28,324 nucleotides of DNA from the NCBI GenBank assembly GCA_964502145.1, contig CAZCVI010000090.1:1-28324 (forward strand), read 5' to 3'. Below are positions 1-7,991 of this stretch, in pieces (positions within the stretch are counted from its first letter, which is position 1; each line of letters opens with the position of its first letter). The notes under the pieces are model-generated. The model had not been told where the DNA came from. It ran no database searches and saw nothing but the letters and a program-made list of their open reading frames with translations. This stretch comes from CAZCVI01 sp964502145. GTDB lineage: Bacteria > Acidobacteriota > Aminicenantia > UBA2199. The translations under genes were made by a program, and so were the position numbers.

Positions 1-620
1 TGCCGAGATTATCAGGAAAAATTCATTGCATGAATTGTAGCCAGAAGCATCATCACACCAGTGGTGGTCCATCCCGATATAAAGAAAGCGATAGCTTTGC
101 CTCCCGAGTTTATCATACCCCAGGATGGTCATAAAAAACAGGATTGTGAGATTGCGGCATCCAAGCGTTTTCTCAAGGCCGAGGGCCCCGCCCTTAAAAA
201 ATTACAAGTAACCATATTGGGTGACGACTTGTATTGCCACCAGCCATTTTGTGAATTGGTATTAAAAGAAGGTTTGGATTTCATATTAACCTGCATGGTG
301 TTATCTCATCCCACCCTCTATGAATATGTTGAGCTGCTCAAGGAAGACATCCAGACACTGGTGGAGACGCGCTGGGAGGGGGAAATACAATATAAGGACA
401 CCTATCGTTTCTTAAACAACGTGCCTTTACGAGACGAAAAAAAGCCATGGGGGTAAACTGGTGTGAGCTGATTACCACACAGATAGGCGATGACAGTGGA
501 AAAAAATTATATGAAAATGCTGAAGGAATCGAATGTGAAGCAACCCCTACCAAAGAACAAACCAATTTTCCAACAATCAAACCCGGGGGAATGCTCGCTT
601 TACTATCTGGAGAGCTTTAG
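1..620 (+). pseudogene. Decayed DDE-type transposase (5' end outside window)
   Basis: Remnant of an insertion-sequence transposase. Positions 3-57 in frame 3 read a Cys-x2-Cys plus His-rich stretch (HCMNCSQKHHH). Homology then jumps to frame 1 from about 52, giving the core with PQDGHKKQDCE and ILGDDLYCHQPFCE, which I recognise from a transposase family without being able to name it. The frame is lost again at an A7 run (437-443): the continuation NWCELITTQIGDDSGKK lies in frame 3 and stops at 618-620. At least two frameshifts, probably with a small deletion near position 55, mean no active enzyme is made. The start lies left of the window. The longest uninterrupted piece is 61-456. It lies directly upstream of the EAL-HDOD gene and has no detectable terminal repeat here. 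Confidence 0.75.
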
Positions 621-736
621 AAAAAATAAAATAACGCTGCCCAAACTAATGAGCGGGGAATTTTGAATGGAATTCAAGGTGATTACCACTCATTTAAAAA
701 TAATAAGGAGAATTGCTGGTGGGCGAAGGGAAAAAC

Positions 737-765
737 TTGACAATTATTTTTTATGCGCATAAAAT
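737..765 (+). promoter_or_regulatory. Sigma-70-type promoter of the EAL-HDOD gene
   Basis: A perfect -35 hexamer TTGACA (737-742), a 17-bp spacer and TAAAAT (760-765) predict transcription from about 772. That gives a leader of about 24 nt before the ATG at 796, with an AGAAG-like purine stretch just upstream of the start. Confidence 0.7.
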
Positions 766-795
766 ATCCAGTAATAGGAAAATAAAAAGAAGACC

Positions 796-2070
796 ATGAT
801 AAACAAAAACAATTCTTCTGCGAGTCCTCATGCAAATCCACTGGACGAGGTCGTGGTGGTACGACAACCCATTTTTAATCGTAGAAAAGAGGTATTTGCC
901 TATGAGCTTATCTTCAAATCGGGGTTCAAAGACCGCTTCAGCAAACTGACTATGCGGGAAGAAAAAGAGAACGAAGCCATTAAAGCGGTTGACACGATGC
1001 TGATCAACGGCATTTTACGACTGACCAGTGGCAAAAGAGCGGTCATCAATTTTAACCGCCAAATGCTACTGAATAAACTGCCCCTGATATTTCCCAGCGA
1101 TCTGCTGGGCGTGGAACTGGTAGACGAGACAAATTCCAGCCCGGAAGTTACGGGGGATAAAAAATTAGCGCTAACTGTGCGCAAATTAAAAGAGTCGGGG
1201 TATTTGGTAGTGGTCAACGATTTGTTCTATAACAATAGGGAACTCGCGTTGGTCAAGATGGCTGATATTGTGGGCGTGGATTTTCGTTCCAATGGTTTGA
1301 ATAAGCGTATGTCCATCTTTGAAGATGATCTCGACAGACCACGGTTCCTAGCCAGAAGCGTAGAAACCCCTTCTGATTATGACATGGCCGCAAATTTGGG
1401 TTACCAGTTTTTTCAAGGCGGATTTTTTTGCGCCGTGGATATGATTTCAGTGCGTAGTATACCCGGCTATAAAATCAACCTGATGCGCATTTTAAAAGAG
1501 ATCAACAAGCCTACGGTGGAATTTGAAAAGATCGAACAAATTCTTAAAAAAGATGTTTCTATTACCTATAAATTATTGCGCTTCATCAATTCGGCTTCCT
1601 TCCATTTCAAAACCCCCGTGCAATCGATCCGTCATGCATTGGCATTGCTGGGCGAACAGGAAGTACGGAAGTGGCTGTCATTGATCGTGTTAAGCAGCGT
1701 GGGCACAGACAAACCACAGGAACTAATCATGAGCACGGTGGTCCGCGCAAAATTTTGCGAGTCGCTTGCCATGGAATTAAAGTTAATAAAAGAGAGTTCT
1801 AATTTTTTCCTGCTCGGCATGTTTTCCATGGTGGATGCCTTTCTGGGCCGGCCTATGGAAGAGATACTGCACGACTTGCCACTGGATACCCAGGTGAAAA
1901 ATGCGTTGCTGGGGGTGCCCAATTCCTTAAGAGCGGTTCTGGAATTAGTTCTGGATTATGAAAACGCGGACTGGCAAAACTTGGATCATAAAATCAAGAA
2001 CATGGGACTAAACGCTGAAACAATGGCTGACCTCTATCTGGACGCCGTAGAATGGGGGAAATTATTTTAA
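796..2070 (+). CDS. EAL-HDOD signalling protein (YuxH-like)
   Basis: A 424-aa cytoplasmic protein of the EAL-HDOD class. The N-terminal EAL-like domain (about residues 18-210) begins with the typical VVVRQPIFNRRKEVFAYELIF. It is degenerate: the ExLxR substrate motif reads ELIFK, and the catalytic acidic residues of true c-di-GMP phosphodiesterases are not seen. The C-terminal HDOD domain (about 225-400) includes VSITYKLLRFINSASF and IRHALALLGEQEVRKW, and lacks the HD metal motif. In characterised members such proteins act as scaffolds or regulators in signalling and motility rather than as enzymes; that role here is inference. It is monocistronic with its own promoter. Its stop codon lies inside the end of the convergent TPR gene (9-bp tail overlap), with no terminator between them. 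Confidence 0.88.
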   Translation: MINKNNSSASPHANPLDEVVVVRQPIFNRRKEVFAYELIFKSGFKDRFSKLTMREEKENEAIKAVDTMLINGILRLTSGKRAVINFNRQMLLNKLPLIFPSDLLGVELVDETNSSPEVTGDKKLALTVRKLKESGYLVVVNDLFYNNRELALVKMADIVGVDFRSNGLNKRMSIFEDDLDRPRFLARSVETPSDYDMAANLGYQFFQGGFFCAVDMISVRSIPGYKINLMRILKEINKPTVEFEKIEQILKKDVSITYKLLRFINSASFHFKTPVQSIRHALALLGEQEVRKWLSLIVLSSVGTDKPQELIMSTVVRAKFCESLAMELKLIKESSNFFLLGMFSMVDAFLGRPMEEILHDLPLDTQVKNALLGVPNSLRAVLELVLDYENADWQNLDHKIKNMGLNAETMADLYLDAVEWGKLF

Positions 2071-3411
2071 TTGCGCGGACAAGTGCAGTTTTATTTCCAC
2101 CCGTAACTCACGAAGCATGGCAAAACCACTGACAACTATCTGGCGGCCCTGCAGGTTCATAAAATAGGATTTCACATTGGCGTCTGCCGGAACAAAATGC
2201 TTCACCTCGGCCAGGGCAATAACAGCGCTAAATACATTGCGATAATCCGAAGCAGAATGCAGGTAAATGGCTTCCCTCGTGAATTCTACCCGTTGCACTT
2301 TAAAAGCAACCGTCACCACTTGTCCGGCGAGTTTATGAATCGTGGCCGGAGCCAGTTCAAGCGGGGCCGGGGGAAAGGTAGCTGGAATCTCCAGCAAATG
2401 GTAGGGAAGATTGTTATTTCGCATGATCGTACCTAAAAGGCGGTTTTGATTATCCCGTTTTATCCGGCCATTCCCTTCCCATTCCAGAGTAACAGTTATT
2501 TTACTACCATTCAGTACCATGTCGGCGTAGTCCAACTGGAGATAGGCATACAGTTTTTCCTGCGCGTTGGAGGAATCAATGGAAAAATGGGATAGGTCAG
2601 ATATGCATAACGTCTCCCGGGAATGTAAGAATTGGAAATGCGGATTACTAGCATCGGGTTGAATTTCGACTACTGACGGGGAAATCACTTTTAATACAGT
2701 GGCGTTTAATGCGAAATCACGGTGTTTTATTTTTTCTTGGATTTGTTCGATAGATTCTTTAAAACTGGCTTTTAAACGTTTGTCTGTGGTCGTGGAGTAA
2801 AAATTATAAAGTACGCGGATAGCCTCTTCATAACGGCCACTTTCCTGGTAAAATTTACCCGATAAGGATGGTACATAAGGCGGGTGATTGGGTAATCGAG
2901 CGGCCAGTTCATAATAATAACCGGCCCGATAGGCATCGTTTAAACGGAAAGAATAAAAATAGCCGATCATTTCAGGGAACTTCCAGTACTGCGGGTGATG
3001 TTTCATGCCCAGTTTTAACAATTCTATCGCAGCTCCTACATCCACATCGCTGAGAATATTCCCCGCCAATAAAAAAGCATCCGTGTTGCGGGGGTCCATG
3101 GCCAGGGCAGTGAAAAAATATTTCTTCAAGTGCCGGAAAGGGAAGGTGCCCCGTGCTTGGTAATGAGAACCATAATAAGTCAGGGCTTTGGCCAACACTA
3201 AATCTGCGATAAGCGCATCATGACCCAGCGAAATAAATTTTAAATAGTGTGGTTCTGGCAGGTAGATATCTGGTTCTTGTTCCTGCCCCGGCACCGCTTC
3301 GGTCTGCCGCAGAAGCTCGCCCCTGGAAATAGTGAGTACCAAAGCCGACACGGCTACCACGATCAGAAGTACTATATAAGAGGAGAGTGGCGTGCGGTTT
3401 TGGGTGGTCAT
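2062..3411 (-). CDS. Membrane-anchored TPR protein, third gene of ABC operon
   Basis: A 449-aa protein with one N-terminal transmembrane helix (about residues 11-28) and otherwise soluble, so probably anchored with its bulk outside the cytoplasm. Residues about 85-220 look like tetratricopeptide helices (for example WKFPEMIGYFYSFRLNDAYRAG and SGRYEEAIRVLYNFY). The C-terminal half (about 235-449) is beta-rich and I do not recognise it. It starts 4 nt after the permease stop and is the last gene of an ATPase-permease-TPR operon. The simplest inference is an accessory or adaptor subunit of that exporter that binds a partner through the TPRs. No enzyme motif is visible. The 3' end overlaps the convergent EAL-HDOD gene by 9 bp. 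Confidence 0.75.
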   Translation of the reverse strand: MTTQNRTPLSSYIVLLIVVAVSALVLTISRGELLRQTEAVPGQEQEPDIYLPEPHYLKFISLGHDALIADLVLAKALTYYGSHYQARGTFPFRHLKKYFFTALAMDPRNTDAFLLAGNILSDVDVGAAIELLKLGMKHHPQYWKFPEMIGYFYSFRLNDAYRAGYYYELAARLPNHPPYVPSLSGKFYQESGRYEEAIRVLYNFYSTTTDKRLKASFKESIEQIQEKIKHRDFALNATVLKVISPSVVEIQPDASNPHFQFLHSRETLCISDLSHFSIDSSNAQEKLYAYLQLDYADMVLNGSKITVTLEWEGNGRIKRDNQNRLLGTIMRNNNLPYHLLEIPATFPPAPLELAPATIHKLAGQVVTVAFKVQRVEFTREAIYLHSASDYRNVFSAVIALAEVKHFVPADANVKSYFMNLQGRQIVVSGFAMLRELRVEIKLHLSAQLK

Positions 3412-3415
3412 AGGT

Positions 3416-4216
3416 TTACAATTCCTTTCGTTTGAAAACCTGCACCGCTATAATAAATACAACGACCGTGTACGCCAGGGCATAACCGGTAGCGTGTAGG
3501 AAATAGGAAGCGGGAATAGGGAGGTGGTAAACAATCGCGGCTTTTTTATTAAAAAACTCCAGGTTGGGTAAAAGGGCATGCATGACAATGATAAAATATT
3601 TTAACGCGGCATTGGAGGAATTGGCTACAATCTGGAGGGCTTGCTGGATCGTGTGTCCGATGACATACAGCAACAGGGTCAGAAACATGGCCAGTTGTGG
3701 CGAGGTAATCAATACGAATAACATGGCCAAGGCGAGGAGAATCATCATTTCCAACAGGGTTAAATAACCCGCAGCCAACAGTCCACCCAGCCAGAATTCC
3801 CCTTGCAGGATAGAGAGTAAAAAAATCGTACCGCTCATCATTACAATGCCAGAAATAACGGCGGCTAACACCGACACACTACTGCCCACTAAATATTCGC
3901 TACGACTGACTGGTCTGGAAAAAAGCAGGTAAAGGGATTGATTGCCCAGGTCCCGGGAAACGAGGTTCACGCCGAGGAAAATCAAGATAAACAGGGAAAA
4001 AATGTTCAGTACAGATAAACCCAGGTCTTTAGTGGCTTTAATCTGTTGGCCCACCACCATCTCGTTTAGGATCAAGGAGGCAAACACCAATAAAATGGCG
4101 GCGCCCGAAAGCGAGAGAAAGACTTTATCGCGCACCAGTTCCCGGAACATGATCACGGCGATGTGTTTGATCTTGGAGATGTTTATAGAAGGCATTTTGT
4201 GGTTATTTTTTTTCAT
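3416..4216 (-). CDS. ABC-2 type transporter permease
   Basis: A 266-aa integral membrane protein with six predicted helices, the hallmark of NosY/ABC-2 permeases: about residues 33-50, 64-84, 108-135, 142-172, 177-196 and 240-262. The cytoplasmic segment between helices 2 and 3 carries the family-typical RDLGNQSLYLLFSRPVSRSEYL. It forms the membrane channel for the ATPase encoded just upstream. The reading frame overlaps the ATPase end by 14 bp, indicating translational coupling. The chosen ATG at 4216 is followed by an A8 run; a second in-frame ATG (residue 8) is an alternative start. The substrate is unknown. Confidence 0.88.
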   Translation of the reverse strand: MKKNNHKMPSINISKIKHIAVIMFRELVRDKVFLSLSGAAILLVFASLILNEMVVGQQIKATKDLGLSVLNIFSLFILIFLGVNLVSRDLGNQSLYLLFSRPVSRSEYLVGSSVSVLAAVISGIVMMSGTIFLLSILQGEFWLGGLLAAGYLTLLEMMILLALAMLFVLITSPQLAMFLTLLLYVIGHTIQQALQIVANSSNAALKYFIIVMHALLPNLEFFNKKAAIVYHLPIPASYFLHATGYALAYTVVVFIIAVQVFKRKEL

Positions 4217-5051
4217 AGAGGTTTTCCAATTGTTGGGTGATGTCGGATTGGACTTTGATCAGTCGCATATTGGCTGCTCTGGCTCGTTCCAGATAATCCC
4301 AGAGTTGGGCCGCATTGGCCGCGATGTAAACGCCACGGAGCGAATCTTGTTCTACCTCAATTCTATAGGTGCTTTTCTCCTGTAATTGGGAAAGACTTTT
4401 TTCCAGGCGGATTTCGCCACCATTGAGCACCATTACATCCGTGCATAGTGCTTCGATATCATCCAGATTGTGGGTGGAAAATAAAATCGTTTTGCCCGCT
4501 TTGAAGTAGTTGGCGATAATATCAATCACCATCCGTCTGCCCTGGGGGTCGAGACCCGACATCGGTTCGTCCAGGATGAGTAGTTTCGGGTTATGAATGA
4601 TCGCTTGGGCAATGCCCATACGCTGGCGCATCCCCTTGGAGAAATACTTGACCCGTTCTTTGCGTTCATCGAACAAATTGACTTGCTTTAACACTTCTTC
4701 AATACGTTCTGCTAGGAAAGGTGTGCCAGATATTTTCAAGGAAAATTCCAGCAACTCGTAAGCAGAGATATTCTTAAAAAACTCCAGGTTTTCCGGCAAG
4801 AAACCCATCAGGTGTTTGACTGATTTAATATCTTCCGTTCCCAGGACGGTAACTCTGCCACAACCTTGTGTCGGTTCAATGATGCCGGTCAGAATTTTTA
4901 ACAGCGTTGTTTTCCCCGCTCCGTTTGGTCCCAGAATGCCCAGGATGCAGTTCTTGGGGACAGTAAAACCAATGTCCTTGAGGGCATGAATCGTCTTGAA
5001 GTTTTTTTTGTATACCTTGCTCAGGTTTTCGACTGTTATTATGGAATCCAT
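4203..5051 (-). CDS. ABC transporter ATP-binding protein
   Basis: A 282-aa cytoplasmic ATPase that powers the adjacent permease. All catalytic elements are present: Walker A GPNGAGKTT (residues 41-49), a GFLPEN Q-loop region (about 83-88), signature FSKGM (137-141), Walker B LLILDEP (157-163) with E162, D-loop SGLD, and switch His194 (FSTH). The C-terminal about 70 residues are a small extra domain usual in ABC-2 exporter ATPases. It is the first gene of the three-gene minus-strand operon. The ATG at 5051 sits 7 nt from the last base of a TACAAT -10 element with no Shine-Dalgarno sequence, so the mRNA may be leaderless. Confidence 0.93.
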   Translation of the reverse strand: MDSIITVENLSKVYKKNFKTIHALKDIGFTVPKNCILGILGPNGAGKTTLLKILTGIIEPTQGCGRVTVLGTEDIKSVKHLMGFLPENLEFFKNISAYELLEFSLKISGTPFLAERIEEVLKQVNLFDERKERVKYFSKGMRQRMGIAQAIIHNPKLLILDEPMSGLDPQGRRMVIDIIANYFKAGKTILFSTHNLDDIEALCTDVMVLNGGEIRLEKSLSQLQEKSTYRIEVEQDSLRGVYIAANAAQLWDYLERARAANMRLIKVQSDITQQLENLYEKK

Positions 5052-5057
5052 GAAACT

Positions 5058-5086
5058 ATTGTATCAGTTTTTTGGGATTACTGCAA
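5058..5086 (-). promoter_or_regulatory. Promoter of the ABC operon, leaderless geometry
   Basis: On the minus strand TTGCAG (5086-5081), a 17-bp spacer and TACAAT (5063-5058) are followed by 6 nt and then the ATG at 5051. Standard initiation 7 nt after the -10 element would start the RNA at the A of the start codon. Confidence 0.6.
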
Positions 5087-5131
5087 CTCATTTATTTTGA
5101 TTGAGCAAAATTAAAGAAATGATCTGGGTTG

Positions 5132-5316
5132 CCTTGGATTCACGGCCAGTTCTTTGGGAGTAATGGGAAGTCTGGGAATTCTGGGAATTATGAGAATTAT
5201 GAGAATTATGGGATTAATAGAATTATTCCCATTTCTCCCATTTCTCCCATCTCTCCCATACTTCCCATAATTCCCATAATTCCCAGACTTCCCATTAACT
5301 TGGCAGTAAATTCTGG
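5132..5316. repeat. MITE-like palindromic element A with 9-nt phased arms
   Basis: A non-coding palindromic element of about 185 bp. The left end (5135-5162) matches the left end of element B (16011-16038) at 24 of 28 positions. The right end (5301-5316, TGGCAGTAAATTCTGG) resembles the right end of B. Inside is a perfect 20-bp inverted repeat (5161-5180 with 5278-5297), continued toward the centre by imperfect pairing. Both arms are built of 9-nt units: seven GGGAATTAT-like units at 5156-5218 and eight TTCCCATAA-like units at 5226-5297. The short reading frames it opens (Gly-x-x or Ile/Pro repeats) follow from the 9-nt period and are not considered genes. It sits between divergent genes. Mobility is inferred from the presence of two copies. 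Confidence 0.8.
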
Positions 5317-5619
5317 CTGTTGTTGTAAAACGGAACAAATATCAGCCCATTGCTTCGAAATAGCGCAGCCACAACACCGCCTTGCTGAGGCGTAATTGTA
5401 TGGCATTCAGACAAAACGACACGATTGGCAGAGATCAGGCGTTCCGTAACGGAACATTATGTTCCTGGCTGGTAAAATAAAATAAAAGCCACGCCACCGT
5501 TTAGCATTACCCTTTTTAAAGCTTCTCCCTCACTTGGAATAGATCATGCTATGTTTATATTATCAACATCGTCCATTAAATAACATTGTCAATAAAACAA
5601 AACTATAATGAGGTGAGTA
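5317..5619. other. Non-coding gap between element A and the secreted-protein gene
   Basis: No convincing reading frame. It contains a small hairpin (CGCCT at 5378-5382 with AGGCG at 5388-5392, with ACAA/TTGT able to pair outside it), the GTTCC/GGAAC palindromes at 5441-5465, and AT-rich sequence leading to a GAGGTGAG ribosome binding site (5610-5617) for the ATG at 5620. A TATAAT at 5604-5609 has no -35 at a suitable distance. Confidence 0.5.
5441..5465. promoter_or_regulatory. Two overlapping 15-bp palindromes, GTTCC-N5-GGAAC-N5-GTTCC
   Basis: GTTCCGTAACGGAAC (5441-5455) and GGAACATTATGTTCC (5451-5465) are each perfect palindromes around a single central base, and they share the middle half-site. 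The half-sites alternate orientation and are spaced 10 bp apart, about one helical turn, as in operators for dimeric repressors. As RNA the two hairpins would exclude each other. No specific regulator can be named. Confidence 0.5.
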
Positions 5620-6498
5620 ATGAAAATGACTGAAAGAGCAATTGTTTTGAGGTTTTTTGCAGGTATCTGTTTGATATGCCTGTTTACCGTGGGAGTATTT
5701 CCTGTTTTCGTCGGCAATTATTCTGAATTCGCATTCAGAGAGGGGCGTAGTGGTCGGAACGCTCGAACTAGGACGATGGTGTTAACCGAGTATAATCAAC
5801 AGGTACGTGACTATGTTGCTCTGGCTGCGGTTCATTTATTGCAGGCAAAAACGAAATTTAATGATACTTTACAAATGCTCGAAGCGTATTCGGAAATAAG
5901 TAATATCAACTTTTCTGAGCAGGTATTAAATGGCGGTGAGTGCGCCCCATCCTTTCCCACCGACCAAAAAATCTGCGAGAACATTGAATGCGCCATTCAC
6001 CATGTGAATGATGCTATAAATATCTACGTTTTGCTGGTGAATTTTACCGATGTTGCACCATCAGACCCATTATATAGTCAATTATATAATACCGATTTCA
6101 TTACTATTTTAAAGAGTTTTCCCACCATGGACTTTTTTAATTTTTACCTTGGCAATGATTCGGGATGGGATGAAGCAATCTGTTTGGAAATTGCTTCATT
6201 GCTGGCTGACGGTGATGTAAATGGAATCTACAGGCGGTTGTTGTCGGAATCGCAAGAACTGCTCTTCCGGTTGGATTGTCTCAAAGGGTATATTCAATGC
6301 GGTCAGTTGCCGCCCAATTCTACTATTTTAGAAAGAATGCATGATGAAGATGCTATTATCCCCCAGTTCTGGAGCATCAATACTAAATTTGCCTGGATAA
6401 GTATGTTCGGGCAGCATGTGTCGGAAGTCTTTTATTTTATCAAAAATAACTATGGGGATATCGGTCCCGGCCACTGGCACCTGAAATATAATAAATAA
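5620..6498 (+). CDS. Secreted or membrane-anchored protein of unknown function
   Basis: A 292-aa protein that I do not recognise. Residues about 9-31 form one hydrophobic helix after a basic start, acting as signal peptide or anchor, so the rest is probably outside the cytoplasm. The remainder looks mostly alpha-helical (LTEYNQQVRDYVALAAVHLL and similar stretches). Four cysteines in two pairs (about residues 107 and 118 with 123, then later 188, 224 and 232) could form disulfides. The start is supported by GAGGTGAG 2 nt upstream of the ATG. It ends 50 nt before a strong hairpin and lies between two ABC-2 modules transcribed away from or after it. A link to either transporter is only positional. 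Confidence 0.6.
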   Translation: MKMTERAIVLRFFAGICLICLFTVGVFPVFVGNYSEFAFREGRSGRNARTRTMVLTEYNQQVRDYVALAAVHLLQAKTKFNDTLQMLEAYSEISNINFSEQVLNGGECAPSFPTDQKICENIECAIHHVNDAINIYVLLVNFTDVAPSDPLYSQLYNTDFITILKSFPTMDFFNFYLGNDSGWDEAICLEIASLLADGDVNGIYRRLLSESQELLFRLDCLKGYIQCGQLPPNSTILERMHDEDAIIPQFWSINTKFAWISMFGQHVSEVFYFIKNNYGDIGPGHWHLKYNK

Positions 6499-6546
6499 CC
6501 TATAACAAATAACCATTAACCAATACCATTGCCATAATCTTATCCA

Positions 6547-6583
6547 CTTGTCCGGTGGGGAAACACTTTCCCCATCGGACAGG
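6547..6583 (+). terminator. Strong stem-loop after the secreted-protein gene
   Basis: A 15-bp stem (6549-6563 with 6567-6581) has one G-U pair and a 3-nt CAC loop, and can be extended by two further pairs. It lies 50 nt after the stop at 6498 and before an independent promoter, so it probably ends that transcript. The 3' tail is only weakly T-rich (GGGGATTT), so it is not a textbook intrinsic terminator. Confidence 0.55.
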
Positions 6584-6605
6584 GGATTTAAAATCATACT
6601 TCTGC

Positions 6606-6634
6606 TTGAATTTAACGCGCCTGTCTGCTACAAT
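6606..6634 (+). promoter_or_regulatory. Promoter of second ABC-2 module, leaderless geometry
   Basis: TTGAAT (6606-6611), a 17-bp spacer and TACAAT (6629-6634) are followed by 6 nt and the ATG at 6641. This is the same geometry and the same -10 sequence as the minus-strand ABC promoter at 5058-5086. There is no ribosome binding site before the ATG. Confidence 0.6.
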
Positions 6635-6640
6635 GAAGTG

Positions 6641-7987
6641 ATGCATGTCGCTAAAAGAATTTTTAAACTCGAAGCCAGACTGTTACGCAGTAAAATAATC
6701 ATCGGCTTAATGATCGTCCTGCTGCTCTTGGCTCTCTCTTTTATTCAGGAGGGCATCGGCAAATATAAAACGGTTATTAGAACGATCCACTCATTTCAAA
6801 GCTATGAACAATCGAAGATTCAAAAATATCTGAATTACCTGCAATACGGTACTTATGGTGTACGGATACTATTTGTGCCTTCGCCCCAGAGTATTTTCTT
6901 TATTAATTCCAGCACGATTTCTGAATTAACTGCGGGTATGGACTCCGGTGAACGCTTAAGAATCTACAATTCTTTTAAAGGAAGATCGCTATTTACCGAA
7001 AAAACCGGTGGGTTTAAGGACTTTTCCGGTATCATGCTCTTGTGGGGTAGTTTCGTTGCGCTCCTGCTCGGGTATGAAGCCTTTATACACAAAGATTATT
7101 TGCGGTTTATGGTTGGTGTGATCAAGCCGCGTTCACTTTTTTCTGCCATCCTTTTTTCACGAATCCTGATCATCGGCTTGTTTCTTTTTGGCACCACCGC
7201 TATATCCCTCGTTTTATTGAAATTGAATGGTATTTCTACCGGCACTTTGGAATTGGCGTATTTGGGTATTTACTTGTTGATGCTGATTTTGGTATGGATA
7301 TTCTTCTTCATCATCGGGACCATGGCGGGTTCTTTAAGATCGAAATTTTCCGGTTTTGTTTTGCTCATTATTAGCTGGTTCTTTCTGATTTTTATCCTGC
7401 CGTCCATCATCAATTCCTTTACCTATTTAAAAGCAGAAAATATTGAAGCTGAAAAAAACATGGAGAAAGTGACGTTTGAAATGCTGATGCGCGTTGAAAG
7501 AGAAATGCGCGATAAAGCAGGACCCCTTAACGAAAAAAATAAATCCATGGTATATCAAGAGGTAAAAAAACATCTGGACAAAGAATTTAAAGTGATTCAG
7601 ACTCTGGAAAAACGAATGGAAATCGACATGCAAAAGAACATCCGTTTTCACCAGGGATTATCCATGCTGTTTCCCTCCACGTTTTATCTTTCCACTGGTA
7701 ACGAGATCAGCAGCAAGGGGTATGTGAATTTTATCAAGTTTTACCGCTATATCCAACAACTCAAACACAGATTTGTGCCTTATATTATGAAAAAATTTTT
7801 TGAAAGTCGGTCCCGTGCCCAATCAAAACTTCCTATCCAATCCTTTTTTAAGCAGGATGAGGATATTTTCAGAGCCGAGACCGCTTTGCCCTCTTATTTC
7901 CTCGCGGGGATAAGCCTGATAATTTTTTATATTATAGGTCTGACCATGCTTTCTTACGCTTTGTTCAAGAAATCCCTGTTATTATAG
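6641..7987 (+). CDS. ABC-2 type permease with large extracytoplasmic loop
   Basis: A 448-aa membrane protein resembling ABC-2 exporter permeases of the DUF3526-like type. Helix 1 (about residues 15-36) is followed by an extracytoplasmic stretch of about 95 aa. Four helices then lie between about residues 130 and 265. A second extracytoplasmic region of about 150 aa follows, charged and partly coiled-coil (from KAENIEAEKNMEKV onward). A last helix sits near residue 425. An in-frame ATG at 6548 would lie within the upstream hairpin and ahead of the promoter. I chose 6641 because the predicted transcript starts there and the hydrophobic N-terminus matches permeases. The next gene begins 4 nt after the stop and encodes an ATPase-like partner. 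Confidence 0.72.
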   Translation: MHVAKRIFKLEARLLRSKIIIGLMIVLLLLALSFIQEGIGKYKTVIRTIHSFQSYEQSKIQKYLNYLQYGTYGVRILFVPSPQSIFFINSSTISELTAGMDSGERLRIYNSFKGRSLFTEKTGGFKDFSGIMLLWGSFVALLLGYEAFIHKDYLRFMVGVIKPRSLFSAILFSRILIIGLFLFGTTAISLVLLKLNGISTGTLELAYLGIYLLMLILVWIFFFIIGTMAGSLRSKFSGFVLLIISWFFLIFILPSIINSFTYLKAENIEAEKNMEKVTFEMLMRVEREMRDKAGPLNEKNKSMVYQEVKKHLDKEFKVIQTLEKRMEIDMQKNIRFHQGLSMLFPSTFYLSTGNEISSKGYVNFIKFYRYIQQLKHRFVPYIMKKFFESRSRAQSKLPIQSFFKQDEDIFRAETALPSYFLAGISLIIFYIIGLTMLSYALFKKSLLL

Positions 7988-7991
7988 CACC

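Noticed and set aside
511..666. 51-aa frame inside the transposase remnant
   Set aside because: No ribosome binding site or recognisable domain; most likely a shifted piece of the decayed element.
4203..4216. Programmed frameshift at the A8 run fusing ATPase and permease
   Set aside because: The usual -1 slip on an A-run does not lead into the permease frame; the overlap is explained by translational coupling.
5156..5297. CRISPR array
   Set aside because: The units are 9 nt with no spacers and form two complementary arms.
5111..5406. Short frames on both strands giving collagen-like Gly-x-x or Ile/Pro repeat proteins
   Set aside because: They are translations of the 9-nt repeat arms of element A, lack ribosome binding sites, and appear in several frames at once, as a 9-nt period predicts.
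5451..5465. LexA (SOS) box
   Set aside because: GAAC and GTTC are separated by 5 nt rather than the 4 of the Gram-positive LexA site, and no SOS gene is next to it.
5604..5609. TATAAT as promoter of the 5620 gene
   Set aside because: The only -35-like TTGTCA is 12 bp away, and a start here would cut off the good GAGGTGAG ribosome binding site.
6548..6640. Upstream ATG extension of the second permease
   Set aside because: The extension lies in the hairpin and promoter region and would add a non-hydrophobic stretch atypical of the family.
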